Positions 9,221 to 18,263 of a stretch of DNA of 64,000 bases are shown in pieces. This DNA comes from an uncultured Holophagaceae bacterium (lineage in GTDB: Bacteria; Acidobacteriota; Holophagae; Holophagales; Holophagaceae), in NCBI GenBank assembly GCA_903884655.1, contig CAISFO010000097.1, positions 112,430-176,429 of the forward strand. Direction: 5' to 3'. The position numbers were made by a program, and so were the translations under genes. Within the stretch, counting starts at the first letter, position 1. The number at the start of each line of letters is the position of its first letter. The notes under the pieces were generated by a model, which was not told the DNA's origin, searched no databases, and saw nothing but the letters and a program-made list of their open reading frames with translations.

Positions 9221-9574
9221 TCAGGGCCCGATGGCAAGGCCCCCGGCTTCGCCTGTCCGGACCCGGTAGCATTCCTCCAGGTTCAGGACGAACACCTTTC
9301 CATCTCCCAGCGAACTCGGCCTGGAGCGGGCCGCGGACAGGATGGCTTCCACCGCGGGCTGAACGAATTCTTCGTTCACGGCGATCTCCAGCTTCACCTT
9401 GGGCAGCAGGCGCACAAGGCCGATCTTGTTGCCGCGGAACTGCTCGGCGAATCCTTTCTGGGTTCCGCAGCCGCGGACGTCTGACACGGTCATCAGGTAG
9501 ATGTCCTTGGCCACGAGGGCGGCCTGGACCGCTTCGAACTTGTCCGGTCGGATGATGGCGACGATCATTTTCAT
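9221..9574 (-). CDS. glnB: P-II family nitrogen regulatory protein
   Basis: MKMIVAIIRPDKFEAVQAALVAKDIYLMTVSDVRGCGTQKGFAEQFRGNKIGLVRLLPKVKLEIAV...GDGKVFVLNLEECYRVRTGE. Confidence 0.92.
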   Translation of the reverse strand: MKMIVAIIRPDKFEAVQAALVAKDIYLMTVSDVRGCGTQKGFAEQFRGNKIGLVRLLPKVKLEIAVNEEFVQPAVEAILSAARSRPSSLGDGKVFVLNLEECYRVRTGEAGGLAIGP

Positions 9575-9622
9575 GGGTGACTCCTGCGGCGGAATGGTGG
9601 GGAAAGTCGACTCATGAGCCGC

Positions 9623-11287
9623 TCACTTGTGCCCGGAGACCGGGACCTTGATGGGCGCGCCTGCCGGAGAAGCCAGGGCCGAGATCACGTACTCGGGATA
9701 GGCCGAGATGCCGTGTTCGTGGAGGTCCATGCCATCGTGTTCGCCATCCTCGGAAAGCCGCAGGAGGCCTTTGGCGTCGAGGGCATAGAAGACCGCGAAG
9801 GAAACCGCCAGCGTGGCCACGGTGACGATGCCGCTGCCGATGCCCTGGGCCAGCAGGACCTTGAACCCTCCGCCGTAGAACAGGCCCGTGAGCTTGCTGG
9901 ACAGATCGGGAGCGATGGGATCGCTGCCCGCTGCCGCGAACTGCCCGCTGGCAAACAGGCCCAGGGACAGGGTGCCCCAGATGCCGTTGATCATGTGGAC
10001 GGGCACAGCGCCAATGGGGTCATCGATCCGCAGATGCTCCAGCAGGTCGACGCCAAGGATGACGATGACTCCGGCGATGGCGCCGATCATCACCGAGCCG
10101 AAGGGACTCACCCAGTAGCAGGGGCAAGTGATGGCCACCAGGCCCGCCAGGAAGCCGTTGGTGATGGAGCCCGGGTCCCACTTCCCCGTGCGGAAGTAGA
10201 TGAAGAAGACCGCCGTCAATCCTGCGGCGCAGGCGGCGAGTGTCGTATTGGCGGACACCCGGCCGATGCCTTCGAAGTCCATGGCCGACAGGGTGCTGCC
10301 AGGGTTGAAGCCATACCAGCCGAACCAGAGCAGCAGGCCGCCGCAGACCGCGATGGTGAGATCGTGGGGCGTCATGGGACCACCGCCATCCCGCTTGAAC
10401 CTACGCCCGAGCCTGGGACCCAGGACGATGGCACCCGCCAGGGCCACGGCGCCACCGATGGTGTGAACCACCGTCGAACCGGCAAAATCGTGAAAGTTCA
10501 TGCCCAGCGAGGGCAGGAACTTGCCCGCAGCGCCCATGGTGGCGAGGAACCCGTCGGGCCCCCACGCCCAGTGGCCGATGATGGGATAGATGAAGCCAGA
10601 GACGGCGAAGCTGTAGAGGATATCGCCGATGAAATCCGTGCGGCCGATCATGGCTCCGGAGGTCACGGTGGAGCACGTGTCGGCAAAAGCGAACTGGAAG
10701 ATCCAGTGGGCCAGGAGCGCCACACCTGTGGTTCCGTAGGTGACCGGGGCACCCTTGAGGAAGAACCAGTGGTAGCCGATGAATCCATTGCCCTCACTGA
10801 ACATGAAGGCGTAGCCGATGGCCCAGAACAGGATGCCGCAGAGGCACGTATCAAACACGCACTCCACCAGGACGTTCACCGTCTCCCGGGAACGGCAGAA
10901 CCCGGCCTCGAGCATGACGAAGCCCACCTGCATGGCGAACACGAGGAAGGCCGCGATGAGGGTCCAGACCGTGTTCAGCGGGTTGACGATGTCCTTGGCG
11001 AGGACCACGGGTGGCGGGACGGGGGCCGGCGCGGCCTCCGGAGGCGTGACGGGCGCTGCCACGGGCGCCTGGGTGGCCGCTACCGGCGTATCCGCGCGAG
11101 CCGCGGTGCCCGTCAGCAGCAACGGAATCATCAGCATCATGCCCAGCACCAGGAGCATGCCCAGCAGCTTCCCGGAGGCCAGGGTCCAGCCGTAGCGTCG
11201 CCACTCCGGGTCCTTCAGCCGCTGGGCCAATCGATTGCGTTTCTCCTTCATCGTGAGCCGCTCTCCACGGGGTGTGATGTGCGTCAT
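9623..11287 (-). CDS. amtB: Ammonium transporter (Amt family)
   Basis: NTVWTLIAAFLVFAMQVGFVMLEAGFCRSRETVNVLVE...DFAGSTVVHTIGGAVALAGAIVLGPR...WYGFNPGSTLS... Confidence 0.95.
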   Translation of the reverse strand: MTHITPRGERLTMKEKRNRLAQRLKDPEWRRYGWTLASGKLLGMLLVLGMMLMIPLLLTGTAARADTPVAATQAPVAAPVTPPEAAPAPVPPPVVLAKDIVNPLNTVWTLIAAFLVFAMQVGFVMLEAGFCRSRETVNVLVECVFDTCLCGILFWAIGYAFMFSEGNGFIGYHWFFLKGAPVTYGTTGVALLAHWIFQFAFADTCSTVTSGAMIGRTDFIGDILYSFAVSGFIYPIIGHWAWGPDGFLATMGAAGKFLPSLGMNFHDFAGSTVVHTIGGAVALAGAIVLGPRLGRRFKRDGGGPMTPHDLTIAVCGGLLLWFGWYGFNPGSTLSAMDFEGIGRVSANTTLAACAAGLTAVFFIYFRTGKWDPGSITNGFLAGLVAITCPCYWVSPFGSVMIGAIAGVIVILGVDLLEHLRIDDPIGAVPVHMINGIWGTLSLGLFASGQFAAAGSDPIAPDLSSKLTGLFYGGGFKVLLAQGIGSGIVTVATLAVSFAVFYALDAKGLLRLSEDGEHDGMDLHEHGISAYPEYVISALASPAGAPIKVPVSGHK

Positions 11288-11388
11288 GTCTGGCTCCTTG
11301 AAGGTCAGGTGGTCGATTCCCGAATGGACAGAGGCTCCGCCAGCCGTCAAAGGGACCGACGGCAGGCAGAGCCTCGTCCGGATCGAGC

Positions 11389-12207
11389 CTAGAAAGCCTT
11401 CGTGATGGTGAAGGTCACGCGGCCCTTGCCGATGTTCCTCCCCATGGCGTTGTCATAGCCGAGATCCTTGGTGTCGGCATTGGTCCCCGCCAGGGCCAGG
11501 GTGTAGCCCTTGATCTCCTTGGCGATGCCCAGCTTGTAGTCGGTGTAGCCCAACAGGGTGTTTGTCGCCGAACTGCTGGTGTTGAAGGTGGTCTTGCCGC
11601 CGTGGGCCTGCACCGTCCACCCGCTCTCACCCAGGGGATAGGCCAGCGTGAGGTCGACATAGCTGGAACCCTGGGCCTTGGCGATCCCGAAGTCATCGGC
11701 ACTGATCACGCGCGAATATTTGAGGCTGGCCCAGCTGTAGCTGATCCCCAGGTAGGCCTCTGTCGTGTTGGGGTTGGCCAGGGCCCCGAGGTTGACATAG
11801 TTGCCGGGATAGAAGTAGCGGTAGAGGCCGAGATCCAGAGCCCAGTCCTTGGCGAAGGACCACTTGTAGCCCCCAAACAGATCCAGCTCCACCCCGGCGG
11901 AAACCGGCCCGGCGGAGGATCCCGTGAACTGGTCCGTGACCCAGGAGATGTTGCTTCCGGCGACGCTGAGGTAGAACCCCGAAGGATGAACCAGATCCAG
12001 TTCCGCCTGCACGGTGGGTTTGCCATCCGTCTGGGTGAGCCCGCGGAAGATGTACTGGGAACCGAGCGTGGTGGAGCCCGTCAAGGCGAACCCGAGGATC
12101 GAAGGCGGTGCCGGTGGCGCGGGGGCGGCTGCAGGCGCGGCCGGAGCCTGGGCCAGCAGTTGGGCGGTCAGCGCCGCGGCCAGAGGAAGGGCCTTGGGGA
12201 AGGTCAT
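11389..12207 (-). CDS. TorF-family putative porin (Gcw_chp-like)
   Basis: STTLGSQYIFRGLTQTDGKPTVQAELDLVHPSGFYLSVAGSNISWVTD...; terminal Phe beta-barrel signature. Confidence 0.8.
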   Translation of the reverse strand: MTFPKALPLAAALTAQLLAQAPAAPAAAPAPPAPPSILGFALTGSTTLGSQYIFRGLTQTDGKPTVQAELDLVHPSGFYLSVAGSNISWVTDQFTGSSAGPVSAGVELDLFGGYKWSFAKDWALDLGLYRYFYPGNYVNLGALANPNTTEAYLGISYSWASLKYSRVISADDFGIAKAQGSSYVDLTLAYPLGESGWTVQAHGGKTTFNTSSSATNTLLGYTDYKLGIAKEIKGYTLALAGTNADTKDLGYDNAMGRNIGKGRVTFTITKAF

Positions 12208-12249
12208 GAGGTGCTCCAGTGGAAAGGGTTGTGAAGTGCCCGTTCGGGC

Positions 12250-12486
12250 TCAGTGGTGGTGGAGATCCGGGGACTGAGAGGGAAGGTTCTGGTGGAACGG
12301 CCTGGCCGGAACACTCCCCCTGGCGCAGCCGTTGGGATCGGCCGCAAAAAGCGGGGAGATGGCAACGATGGCTACAGCGACAGCCAGGACCCTCGATAGC
12401 GTTCGTCGCTTGGGAGCTCCTTCAGCCTGGACCAAGGTGACAGTGGATCCATCGGCCTCAGGAGTATGATCCGCGTGCCATGCCAT
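12250..12486 (-). CDS. Small hypothetical protein, first ORF downstream of the sigma54 promoter
   Basis: 78-aa ORF MAWHADHTPEADGSTVTLVQAEGAPKRRTLSRVLAVAVAIVAISPLFA...; one TM helix; placed between the sigma54 element and the porin gene. Confidence 0.45.
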   Translation of the reverse strand: MAWHADHTPEADGSTVTLVQAEGAPKRRTLSRVLAVAVAIVAISPLFAADPNGCARGSVPARPFHQNLPSQSPDLHHH

Positions 12487-12547
12487 GGTTGCCTCCCAGC
12501 CTCGGCTCCAGAGGTCGAGGATCGACCCCTTCTATTCAAATCAGGGA

Positions 12548-12561
12548 GCAGGAAGCGTGCC
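12548..12561 (-). promoter_or_regulatory. Sigma54 -24/-12 promoter
   Basis: Minus strand GGCACGCTTCCTGC (in TGGGCACGCTTCCTGCTCC): GG-N10-GC with CACG context. Confidence 0.75.
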
Positions 12562-12651
12562 CATGAGGACCAGGAGGTTTTGAATTTTATAAACCATTTA
12601 TTATTAGAATTTGAATGTTGTCGAAGACCAATGGTTGAAAATTTACCTAAA

Positions 12652-12691
12652 ACATTTTTGTCGTTCTGTTTTCAATTTAAAACATTTTTGT
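12652..12691. promoter_or_regulatory. Paired upstream activator motif, 30-bp pitch (pair 1)
   Basis: ACATTTTTGT at 12652-12661 and at 12682-12691. Confidence 0.7.
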
Positions 12692-12699
12692 AATATATT

Positions 12700-13050
12700 T
12701 CAAGAGTGCTTGCTTACTCCTTGAAACGCATGGCCAAATTGCACCACCAACCCGCCGACGATGATGATGGCCACCCCCATCCAGGTGGAGAGCGGCACCA
12801 CTTCGTGAAAGAGGAACCTCCCCGCCAGAACGCTCACCAGGGCGAAGATGGCCACATAGACCCCGAGCAGCCTTGAGAAGTCCCAAGGGACGAGGTTGAC
12901 GACCACGCCATAGGTTCCAAGCATGAGGCAGCCCATCAGCAGGAAGGCAGGGCCGCCGCCACGCATGCCCTTCCGGATGACGGCGTCGCCACCGACCTCG
13001 AGCACGGCCGCAGCCAGGAAGATCAACCAGGCAAGGATGGGGAGTTTCAC
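12700..13050 (-). CDS. SMR/EamA-like small 4-TM transporter
   Basis: GTG start: VKLPILAWLIFLAAAVLEVGGDAVIRKGMRGGGPAFLLMGCLMLGTYGVVVNLVPWDFSRLLGVYVAIFALVSVLAGRFLFHE... Confidence 0.65.
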   Translation of the reverse strand: MKLPILAWLIFLAAAVLEVGGDAVIRKGMRGGGPAFLLMGCLMLGTYGVVVNLVPWDFSRLLGVYVAIFALVSVLAGRFLFHEVVPLSTWMGVAIIIVGGLVVQFGHAFQGVSKHS

Positions 13051-13117
13051 GGGTCCTCCGGGTTTGGCCAAGGTCCAAGCAGCGCTTCGGTCCAAGGAGT
13101 AATGCAGTGGAACTCCG

Positions 13118-13157
13118 CCAAAAATGTTTACTTGAATCATAAAAACAACAATTTTGT
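13118..13157. promoter_or_regulatory. Paired upstream activator motif, 30-bp pitch (pair 2)
   Basis: CCAAAAATGT at 13118-13127 and ACAATTTTGT at 13148-13157. Confidence 0.55.
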
Positions 13158-13228
13158 AGATAAATTGGTCGAGGTCTCAATGGCCCTTTTTCGAACCAAT
13201 CGCAGCCGATCAATCCGGATGCCTGGGC

Positions 13229-14581
13229 TCAGAAGATCGGCAGGTACTTCGCCAGTTCCCAGGGAGAGACTTCCAGGCGGTAATCCTCCCACTCAAGGCG
13301 CTTGGCCATGAGGAAGGTCTCGCAGATCTGGGGACCCAGGGCCGCCCGGATCACGCTGTCGTGCTCCAGAGCATCCAGTGCCTGCCCAAGGGAAAGAGGC
13401 AGCAGATCCGGTTCTTCCACCATGGCCGAGGTGGTGGTGGGGAAGAGGTTCTCATCCGAGGCCGAAGAAATGGCCAGCTGCCGGCGAATGCCATCCAGTC
13501 CCGCCGCCAGCATGACGGCGAACGCGAGGTAGGGGTTGCAGCTGGGATCCGGGCAGCGCAGTTCGATCCGGGTCGAATCGACGCTGTGGGCCCGGGGGAT
13601 GCGGATGAGGGCCGAGCGGTTGATCCTGCCCCAGCTGATCTGGACCGGTGCCTCGTAGCCTCGCACCAGGCGCTTGTAGGAATTCACCAGGGGGGCCAGC
13701 ACCGCGCACATGCCCTGGGCGTGGGCGAGCTGCCCCGCGATGAAGTGCTTCGCGATGGTGGAGAGCCCGTGCGAATCCCCTGGATCGGCAAACGCGTTGG
13801 TGCCGTTGGCCTTGTAGCTGAGGCTCTGGTGGATGTGCATGCCGTTGCCCGACATGCCCCGGATGGGCTTCGGCATGAAGGTGGCAACCAGGTTCCGCTG
13901 CTGAGCCATGATCTTGAGCAGCACCCGGAAGGTCACGATGTTGTCTGCGGTATTCAGACCATCCGAGTAGCGAAAATCGATCTCATGCTGTCCCGTGGCC
14001 ACCTCGTGATGCATGGCCTCCACCTGGATCCCGAACTCGCTGAGCGTGTCCGCCATGTTCCGCCAGAGCCCCGTGGCCACCAGATCAGTGGGGGCATCGA
14101 AGTAGCTGGCGCTGTCCGCGGGCTGGGGATGGATGGGTCCATCGCCCGCCTGGGGCTTCAGCAGGAAGAACTCCAGTTCCGGCCCGGCGTTGTAGACGAA
14201 GCCCATCTCTTCAGCTTCCCGCATGACCTTGGCCAGCACCGCTCGCGGATCCCCGAGGAAGGGGTGGCCATCCGGTGTGAAGACGTTGCAGATGAGGCGG
14301 GCGGTGGCCTCGCGGCCGCTCACCCAGGGCAGGATGGCGAACGTGGACGTGTCCGGCACCAGGTACATGTCGCTCTCAGCGACCCTAGCGAAGCCTTCGA
14401 TGCAGGAGCCGTCAAACCAGATCCCATGATTGAGCGTGGAGGCCAGTTCCTCCTTGGGGATGGTGACGTTCTTCACCACGCCCACCACATCGGTGAACTG
14501 GAGGTCGATGAACCTCACCCCTCGCGCTTCCACGAGCGCCAGGAGGTCCGTGGGTGATAGGTGGACTCGGTTGGAAGGCAT
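13229..14581 (-). CDS. glnA: Glutamine synthetase, GSI-alpha type
   Basis: VRFIDLQFTDVVGVVKNVTIP...GIWFDGSCIEGFARVAESDMYLVPD...AGPELEFFLL...GNGMHIHQSL...NSYKRLVRGYEAPVQISWG...LRCPDPSCNPYLAFAVMLAAGLDG; lacks the NLYDLP adenylylation loop. Confidence 0.92.
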   Translation of the reverse strand: MPSNRVHLSPTDLLALVEARGVRFIDLQFTDVVGVVKNVTIPKEELASTLNHGIWFDGSCIEGFARVAESDMYLVPDTSTFAILPWVSGREATARLICNVFTPDGHPFLGDPRAVLAKVMREAEEMGFVYNAGPELEFFLLKPQAGDGPIHPQPADSASYFDAPTDLVATGLWRNMADTLSEFGIQVEAMHHEVATGQHEIDFRYSDGLNTADNIVTFRVLLKIMAQQRNLVATFMPKPIRGMSGNGMHIHQSLSYKANGTNAFADPGDSHGLSTIAKHFIAGQLAHAQGMCAVLAPLVNSYKRLVRGYEAPVQISWGRINRSALIRIPRAHSVDSTRIELRCPDPSCNPYLAFAVMLAAGLDGIRRQLAISSASDENLFPTTTSAMVEEPDLLPLSLGQALDALEHDSVIRAALGPQICETFLMAKRLEWEDYRLEVSPWELAKYLPIF

Positions 14582-15549
14582 CAGCGGAGTTTCTGGAGGG
14601 CGAGGGCCAGGACTACGATACCCAGAAGTGTAACGATTGCAATCAGGATGGGGCCCATGGCCGGAAGGCTGCGGACTTTGGAGGAAGCGGAAGTGTCCGG
14701 GACCTTGTCGAGAATGGCGGTATCGACCTCCTCCAGGTGGGTGAGGTCATGGATGAAGGCATGCAGGTCCGCGTGCCGATCCTCCATTTGGCGCTGCAGG
14801 GCCCGGGCCGCAACCGCTGCCAGTTGGGGCGAAACACCGGCGGCTTCACGGTCGAGGCGAGGCACGCCGCCCTTGAGATGCAGGGCCATCACGGCGTAGT
14901 TGTTGTCGCCTTCAAAGGGAACCCGCCCCGTCAACAGCTCGAAGAGCATGATCCCCAGGGCGTAGAGATCCGTCCGCTGGTCGCCCCGGTGGCCCTCCAC
15001 CTGCTCGGGCGCCATGTAGCTGGGGGTCCCCGCAGTGGCGCTGAGGTTGGCGTAGGTCACGCGATGGGCCGTCTTCGTCAGCGCCAGGCCGAAGTCCAGG
15101 ATCACGGGCTGGCCATTGTCCTTGATGAGGATGTTCTCGGGCTTGAGGTCCCGGTGGATGATGCCCATCTCATGGCAGTGGGCCATGCCGTCGGCAATCT
15201 TGATGATGAGGGCGACGGCGGTCTCCGGGTCCAGCGGCGCGGAGGCGGTGATGAAGTCCCGCATGGACTGCCCGGTGATCAGCTCGGTCACCAGATAGGG
15301 CGTGTTGTTGAAGCGGCCGGACCCCAGCCCCTTCTGGATGGCCGGATGGGACAGCGTGCTCATGACTTCCAGTTCCCGCTGGAACCGCTCGTACTGGGCG
15401 GGGTCACCGATGCTGGAACGGTCCGGCACCTTGAGCACCACCTCCTTGGAGGTCAGGAGGTCGAAGGCCCGGTAGACATCGCTCATACCCCCCTGGGCCA
15501 TGTGGCCCTGGATCCGGTAGTGGTCGAATTGATCGCCGATCTGAAGCAT
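14581..15549 (-). CDS. Serine/threonine protein kinase with C-terminal TM helix
   Basis: YRIQGHMAQGGMSDVYRAFD...VVLKVP...IIHRDLKPENILI...VILDFGLA...GTPSYMAPEQVEG...; C-term hydrophobic helix; TGATG overlap with GS start. Confidence 0.92.
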   Translation of the reverse strand: MLQIGDQFDHYRIQGHMAQGGMSDVYRAFDLLTSKEVVLKVPDRSSIGDPAQYERFQRELEVMSTLSHPAIQKGLGSGRFNNTPYLVTELITGQSMRDFITASAPLDPETAVALIIKIADGMAHCHEMGIIHRDLKPENILIKDNGQPVILDFGLALTKTAHRVTYANLSATAGTPSYMAPEQVEGHRGDQRTDLYALGIMLFELLTGRVPFEGDNNYAVMALHLKGGVPRLDREAAGVSPQLAAVAARALQRQMEDRHADLHAFIHDLTHLEEVDTAILDKVPDTSASSKVRSLPAMGPILIAIVTLLGIVVLALALQKLR

Positions 15550-15558
15550 GGGTGCCGT

Positions 15559-16407
15559 CTAGGTAGAACTGCCGTTATCGAGGCTTTTCCTGATAAACCG
15601 AAAGGGGTTCAGGTTCTTGAAGCTGAACCCCTTTTCCGGTGCAGGGACCCTGGAGTCGAGTTGGTGAAGGCGCAGGGCGATCACCGAGAGATTATCGTCA
15701 CTATCGCGGTCCATCGCGAGGTCAAAGATTTGCTGTCCGAACACTTCCAGACTCCCGGCCGCCTGGGCCATCCGCCCGATCTCGTCATCCTGCACCACGG
15801 ACCAGAGCCCATCGGTGCAAAGGATGATCAGGTCCCCCTCCCGGACCTGGGCATCCACGATATCGGGTTGCACGAACATCTCGAGCCCCACGCACCGGTT
15901 CAGGACCGACCGCTGGCTGTGGGTTCGCGCCTTTTCCGGCGGCAGCAGGCGCATGCGCACCAGTTCGCCCACATTGGTGTGGTCATTGGTGAGGCAGCGC
16001 GTGGCCCCATCCCGCACCAGGTAGACCCGGGAATCGCCCACATGGGCCAGATGGAGAGTGTGGCCATGCAGGTGCACGGCGGTGAGGGTCGTGCCCATGG
16101 GCGGGAGGCGATCCCTCATGACCGTCTGGAGAATCTGGGTATTGGCATTCTGGACGCCCTGACGAAGGCGCTGAGCCACGCTGGCGCGAGGGCCCTGGTA
16201 GAAGGCCTCGAACAGGGCGTTGAGGGCGATGTCGCTGGCCATGCCGCCATTCGAGAACCCCCCCATACCATCAGCAATGCCGAACAGGTGTCCCAGCGTG
16301 GCGATGGGATGTTCCTCCTGTGAACACACCCGGATCGCATCCTGGTTTTCTTCCCGGACCTTCCCCACGTGGCTGAAGCCGTGGATTTCGATGTGGGGCG
16401 CTTCCAT
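15559..16407 (-). CDS. PP2C-family protein phosphatase
   Basis: FSHVGKVREENQDAIRV...FGIADGMGGFSNGGMASDIAL...LAHVGDSRVYLVRDG...LTNDHTNV...ILCTDGLWSVV...DNLSVI. Confidence 0.93.
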   Translation of the reverse strand: MEAPHIEIHGFSHVGKVREENQDAIRVCSQEEHPIATLGHLFGIADGMGGFSNGGMASDIALNALFEAFYQGPRASVAQRLRQGVQNANTQILQTVMRDRLPPMGTTLTAVHLHGHTLHLAHVGDSRVYLVRDGATRCLTNDHTNVGELVRMRLLPPEKARTHSQRSVLNRCVGLEMFVQPDIVDAQVREGDLIILCTDGLWSVVQDDEIGRMAQAAGSLEVFGQQIFDLAMDRDSDDNLSVIALRLHQLDSRVPAPEKGFSFKNLNPFRFIRKSLDNGSST

Positions 16408-16496
16408 CAGGGGTCCTGGATCAGGTCATGAACAAAGGTGCAGGGAGGGGGCTGGCAAAGGCCCCGCTCCCCGCAGAAATCCGACTGGCTGGCTGA

Positions 16497-18029
16497 TCAG
16501 CGTGTGCCGGCAGAAGGCTGCAGGCTGGGCAGGATGGCCTTGCCGGTCTTCCTGGAATTCCACCAGAGGTAGAAGGCACTCACCACACCCCAGCCGAGGG
16601 TGAAGTAGATGGCCCACCGAGTGGCATTCTTGCTGACCGGATCTGCCGCCGTGAGGCCGATGACCACGATCCCGACCAGGAGGCCGATGTTCCCGACCAG
16701 TCCCAGGAAGGGCACGATCGCATGCTTCGCGCTGTGGAATTCCTTTCGCCCGGAGAAGGCGACGAAGGTCAGGAAACAGATCAGGGCATACAGGATGAAG
16801 GTGCCGATGTTCGATGCCAGGGTGATGGCCGTCAGGGCTGTGGTATTGAGCACACCGATGGCGCCGATGATGGCCGAGACCACCACGAGGATCCAGACAC
16901 CATAGTGGGGCGTGGCATGCTTGCCATGCAGGGCGCCCAGAGGACCCGGCATTTCGCTGTCCTGGGCCATGGCAAAGCTGACGCGCACGGCGGTGTTGAT
17001 GGCGGCCAGGGTGGTGCCGAGCACGGCCAGACCCACCGTCACCGCGATGACCAGCATCAGGGCGAAGCCGTTGCCGCCCAGCATGGCGTCGCCAATCTGC
17101 CGGACCAGATCCCCGATGGGGGCGCTGGAAGCGGCCACCGCAGCCATGCCCGTGGTCTTGGTGCCGTCCGCGGCGATGTTGACGAGCTTCTCGCTCACGG
17201 CGTAGTTGGCGGCGAAGTATTCCAGCAGGTAGGCGAAGAGGCCCTGGATGACGAGGGAGAGCAGCACGCCGCGGGGGATGTCCCGCTTGGGGTTCTTGGC
17301 TTCACCGGCGAGCGAGGTGGAAGACTCGAAACCCACCAGGATCAGGATGGCGATGGTGGACTGGAAGAGCATGGCCGACAGGCTGTGCGGCCAGGTGATG
17401 GAGAAGCCCGTGGGGTGCGCCCATTGGGTGGCGCCCAAGGGGTTCTTCAACCGGAACATGATGGCCAGAACACTGAAACCAACCAGCGAAACCAGCTGGA
17501 TGATGTTGATGGCGATGGAGATGTTCGTGCTGCCGGTGATGCCGCGCACGGCGATGAAGCCCACGAACACCGAGAACAGCGCGGCGACCGCGATCTGCCA
17601 CGGAATGGAGAGGGTGACCCCGAACTGGCTGAAGATGTAGGCCACCAGCGTAGCCATGAAGGCCACCATGACGCCGGGATAGACCCAGTAGAAGAGGTGG
17701 GCGGCCCAGCCCGTGAGGAACTTGGAGATGCGGGCGAAGCGCTGGTGGTTGGTCTTGTCCCGGTCCAGGAAGGCCTTCTCGGCAAAGTAGTAGGAACCGC
17801 CGGACCCCGCCTCGGGGTATTTGCGCGCCAGCTCGGCGAAGGAGATCGCCGTCAGCAGTGCGACGATCAGCGCGGCGACGATGCCCGTCCACATGTCCGT
17901 GTCGCCACCCTTGTTGGCGGCCTGGATCTGGAACGTGATCCAGAGAAAGGCTCCTGGCGCGATCAGGGCCATCGCGTTGACGGTGACCCCGGTCAATCCG
18001 AGTGTCTTTTTAACTTCGGGCACTGCCAT
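16497..18029 (-). CDS. APC-family amino acid permease
   Basis: LGLTGVTVNAMALIAPGAFLWITFQIQA...ISFAELARKYPEAGSGGSYYFAEKAF...GFESSTSLAGEAKNPKRDIPRGVLLS. Confidence 0.9.
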   Translation of the reverse strand: MAVPEVKKTLGLTGVTVNAMALIAPGAFLWITFQIQAANKGGDTDMWTGIVAALIVALLTAISFAELARKYPEAGSGGSYYFAEKAFLDRDKTNHQRFARISKFLTGWAAHLFYWVYPGVMVAFMATLVAYIFSQFGVTLSIPWQIAVAALFSVFVGFIAVRGITGSTNISIAINIIQLVSLVGFSVLAIMFRLKNPLGATQWAHPTGFSITWPHSLSAMLFQSTIAILILVGFESSTSLAGEAKNPKRDIPRGVLLSLVIQGLFAYLLEYFAANYAVSEKLVNIAADGTKTTGMAAVAASSAPIGDLVRQIGDAMLGGNGFALMLVIAVTVGLAVLGTTLAAINTAVRVSFAMAQDSEMPGPLGALHGKHATPHYGVWILVVVSAIIGAIGVLNTTALTAITLASNIGTFILYALICFLTFVAFSGRKEFHSAKHAIVPFLGLVGNIGLLVGIVVIGLTAADPVSKNATRWAIYFTLGWGVVSAFYLWWNSRKTGKAILPSLQPSAGTR

Positions 18030-18083
18030 GTTCCCTCCTGAGTTCAGAAAAGTGGTTCATCACTTCCATCAGGAGGGGATATT

Positions 18084-18097
18084 GCAACGGGGATGCC
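18084..18097 (-). promoter_or_regulatory. Sigma54 -24/-12 promoter for the APC permease
   Basis: Minus strand AGGCATCCCCGTTGCAA: GG-N10-GC with TTGCA -12 element. Confidence 0.75.
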
Positions 18098-18188
18098 TGA
18101 ACCCAGGATCGACCCATTCTATTTTCAAGCTTATTTATTTAAGTATTTAGGTCATGGCTTAAGGAAAAATCAGGACAGCTTGGCGCAT

Positions 18189-18228
18189 ACAAAATTGTAA
18201 TTAGAGCAATTAAAACATTCAATTTTGT
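18189..18228. promoter_or_regulatory. Paired upstream activator motif, 30-bp pitch (pair 3)
   Basis: ACAAAATTGT at 18189-18198 and TCAATTTTGT at 18219-18228. Confidence 0.7.
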
Positions 18229-18263
18229 ATGATTCATGAATCAGGCGAATGGCCCCACAGCCT

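Noticed and set aside
9614-11392. 592-aa plus-strand ORF opposite amtB
   Set aside because: Shadow ORF with charged low-complexity composition; AmtB on the minus strand is unambiguous.
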